Below, in pieces: positions 5,318 through 7,147 of a stretch of 7,147 bases of DNA (its first letter is position 1; every line of letters starts with the position of its first letter). The notes under the pieces are model-generated. The model made no database searches. It was not told where the DNA came from and saw only the letters and a program-made list of their open reading frames with translations. The translations under genes and the position numbers were made by a program. Source of the DNA: an uncultured Lachnospiraceae bacterium. GTDB lineage: Bacteria > Bacillota > Clostridia > Lachnospirales > Lachnospiraceae. The stretch covers positions 1 to 7,147 of the forward strand of contig CABUBX010000110.1 in the NCBI GenBank assembly GCA_902489925.1, written 5' to 3'.

Positions 5318-7147
5318 ATGGCAGAGGAAAAGAAAGTAATAGAGGTTGATGTGATTGAGCCGGAAAGTGAAGGAGAACTTGTGGCGACGAAGGATTTCAC
5401 AGAGCCTGAGGTTTTATATAAGCAGCTCATTGATAAAGTCAAGACATATCATCCGTCTGCGGATATCACTCAGATTGAAAAAGCGTATAATATTGCCGAC
5501 ACGGCTCACAAGGGGCAGCTTAGAAAATCAGGCGAGCCTTATATTATTCACCCGCTGTGTGTTGCCATTATTTTAGCTGATTTAGAGCTTGATAAAGAGA
5601 CAATTATTGGCGGACTTCTTCACGATGTTGTAGAAGATACAATTATGACAAGTGAGGAAATCACAGAGGAATTTGGCAAAGAGGTTGCCCTGATTGTTGA
5701 CGGTGTGACAAAGCTTGGACAGTTGTCCTATTCAAAGGACAAGGTGGAGGTTCAGGCAGAAAATCTCAGAAAGATGTTTCTTGCGATGGCAAAAGATATC
5801 CGGGTTATTTTAATCAAGCTTGCCGACCGACTTCACAATATGCGTACTTTAAAGTATATGAAGCCGGAAAAGCAAAAAGAAAAGGCGCGGGAGACGATGG
5901 ACATCTATGCGCCGATTGCTCAGAGACTCGGTATTTCAAAAATTAAAATCGAATTGGATGATTTGGCGCTGCGCTATTTGCAGCCGGATGTTTACTATGA
6001 CCTTGCGGAAAAGATTGCTTCAAGAAAAAGTGAGCGAGAAGCCTTTGTTTCGGCGATTGTCGATGAAGTTTCCGAATGTATGAAGCAGGGCGGTGTTAAA
6101 GCGCAAATCAGCGGCAGAGTGAAGCATTTTTTTAGTATTTATAAAAAGATGGTGAATCAAAACAAAACGATTGACCAGATTTATGATTTGTTTGCGGTGC
6201 GCATCATTGTGGATTCGATTAAAGACTGCTATGCGGCTCTTGGTCTGATTCATGAAAAGTACAAGCCGATTCCGGGGCGTTTTAAGGATTATATTGCCAT
6301 GCCGAAGCAGAATATGTACCAGTCACTGCATACGACGCTTATCGGCCCTTCGGGAAAGCCTTTTGAGATTCAGATTCGTACCTTTGAGATGCATAAGACA
6401 GCAGAGTACGGTATCGCCGCCCACTGGAAGTATAAGGAGGACCCAAACGGTGTGAATACACCGAATAAGGAGGAGGCAAAGCTGACATGGCTGCGCCAGA
6501 TTCTCGAGTGGCAGAGGGATATGTCCGATAACCGCGAATTTATGAGCCTCCTTAAAAATGATTTGGATTTATTTTCAGAAAGTGTTTATTGTTTTACACC
6601 GGCCGGTGATGTCAAGAACCTGCCAAACGGCTCGACACCGATTGACTTTGCTTATAGCATTCATTCGGCGGTCGGCAATAAGATGGTTGGCGCAAGAGCA
6701 AACGGCCGCCTTGTAAATATTGATTATATTATTCAAAATGGAGATAGAATCGAGATTATCACATCCCAAAACTCAAAGGGACCAAGCCGCGACTGGCTCA
6801 ATATCGTTAAGAGTACGCAGGCGAAAAACAAGATTAATCAATGGTTTAAGACAGAGTTTAAAGAAGAAAATATTGTTAAAGGTAAGGATGCCATCAGCAG
6901 CTATGCCAAGGCAAAGGGTATTGTTTTAAGTGATGTGACAAAGCCGGAGTACGTCGAAAAGGTGCTTAAAAAATACGGATTCAGAAACTGGGATGCTGTC
7001 TGTGCTGCCGTGGGCCATGGCGGTCTTAAAGAAAGTCAGGTTGTCAACCGTCTTGTTGAGGAACAAAAGAAGGCGCAGCGCAAGCTTCTGACCGATGAAA
7101 ATGTGCTTGAACAGTTAGCGCAGCAGACAAAGCCGGAGGCCGAAAAG
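5318..7147 (+). CDS. rel: Bifunctional (p)ppGpp synthetase/hydrolase, Rel/SpoT family (3' end outside window)
   Basis: The first 610 residues are present and the frame is open to the right edge; full-length relatives are about 730-770 residues. The enzyme makes (p)ppGpp from ATP and GDP/GTP on starved ribosomes and also degrades it. The HD hydrolase domain is intact: His78 (IIHP), HDVVED (102-107), and Asp170 and Asn174 in LADRLHN. The synthetase domain has SGRVKHFFSIYKK (265-277), RFKD (321-324), YQSLHT (334-339) and FEIQIRT (349-355). The RxKD form, rather than ExDD, marks bifunctional Rel/SpoT proteins rather than synthetase-only RelA. A TGS domain follows at about 421-482 (VYCFTPAGDV ... 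DRIEIIT), then helical region to the edge. The zinc-finger and ACT/RRM domains would lie beyond it. Residues 1-30 are an acidic extension (VIEVDVIEPESEGE) before the usual family start. GAGGTG at 5307-5312 is 5 bases before the ATG. The gene follows apt by 25 bases. Confidence 0.97.
   Translation, partial: MAEEKKVIEVDVIEPESEGELVATKDFTEPEVLYKQLIDKVKTYHPSADITQIEKAYNIADTAHKGQLRKSGEPYIIHPLCVAIILADLELDKETIIGGLLHDVVEDTIMTSEEITEEFGKEVALIVDGVTKLGQLSYSKDKVEVQAENLRKMFLAMAKDIRVILIKLADRLHNMRTLKYMKPEKQKEKARETMDIYAPIAQRLGISKIKIELDDLALRYLQPDVYYDLAEKIASRKSEREAFVSAIVDEVSECMKQGGVKAQISGRVKHFFSIYKKMVNQNKTIDQIYDLFAVRIIVDSIKDCYAALGLIHEKYKPIPGRFKDYIAMPKQNMYQSLHTTLIGPSGKPFEIQIRTFEMHKTAEYGIAAHWKYKEDPNGVNTPNKEEAKLTWLRQILEWQRDMSDNREFMSLLKNDLDLFSESVYCFTPAGDVKNLPNGSTPIDFAYSIHSAVGNKMVGARANGRLVNIDYIIQNGDRIEIITSQNSKGPSRDWLNIVKSTQAKNKINQWFKTEFKEENIVKGKDAISSYAKAKGIVLSDVTKPEYVEKVLKKYGFRNWDAVCAAVGHGGLKESQVVNRLVEEQKKAQRKLLTDENVLEQLAQQTKPEAEK

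Noticed and set aside
5355..6929. Short plus-strand and minus-strand ORFs (5355-5576, 6252-6455, 6720-6929, 6020-6253, 6575-6769) inside rel
   Set aside because: The true frame here is Rel, open from 5318 to the window end with all catalytic motifs; the short ORFs are frame shadows.

Overview
The window is a stretch of ordinary chromosome from a low-to-medium GC Firmicute, most likely class Clostridia and probably Lachnospiraceae. The grounds are the SCIFF-peptide maturase beside secDF, the AAGGAG-type ribosome binding sites, the codon style, and a gene order that resembles the secDF-recJ-apt-relA order known from Bacillus subtilis. The genus cannot be named from the sequence alone.

Layout: all five genes lie on the + strand with gaps of about 20 to 60 bases, and no stretch over 300 bases lacks a gene. 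(1) Bases 1-537: the C-terminal part of a radical SAM/SPASM peptide maturase (ScfB type), cut by the left edge. (2) 559-2883: a fused SecDF protein-export motor. It carries a repetitive charged insert in its first extracytoplasmic domain, and Ala replaces the usual aspartate in a key SecF-half helix. (3) 2884-2939: a GC-rich hairpin followed by a short T run, probably a weak terminator or attenuator, then the recJ ribosome binding site. (4) 2940-4718: RecJ single-strand exonuclease. (5) About 4700-4746: a promoter-like sequence with a perfect extended -10, overlapped by an imperfect palindrome. (6) 4768-5292: adenine phosphoribosyltransferase. (7) 5318 to the right edge: a bifunctional (p)ppGpp synthetase/hydrolase, cut after 610 residues in its C-terminal regulatory half.

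How they work together: the maturase would crosslink a small cysteine-rich SCIFF precursor, whose gene usually sits just upstream and is therefore outside this window. SecDF helps Sec-dependent export and is a conserved neighbour of that system. RecJ serves DNA repair. Apt (adenine salvage, using PRPP) and Rel (alarmone control of purine and ribosome metabolism) form a short downstream pair that may be transcribed from its own promoter at the end of recJ.

I see no new multi-gene system here. The items most worth a second look are the Asp-to-Ala change in SecF, the hexapeptide-repeat insert in SecD, and the promoter/palindrome before apt. There are no RNA genes, mobile elements, CRISPR arrays or pseudogenes that I can support.
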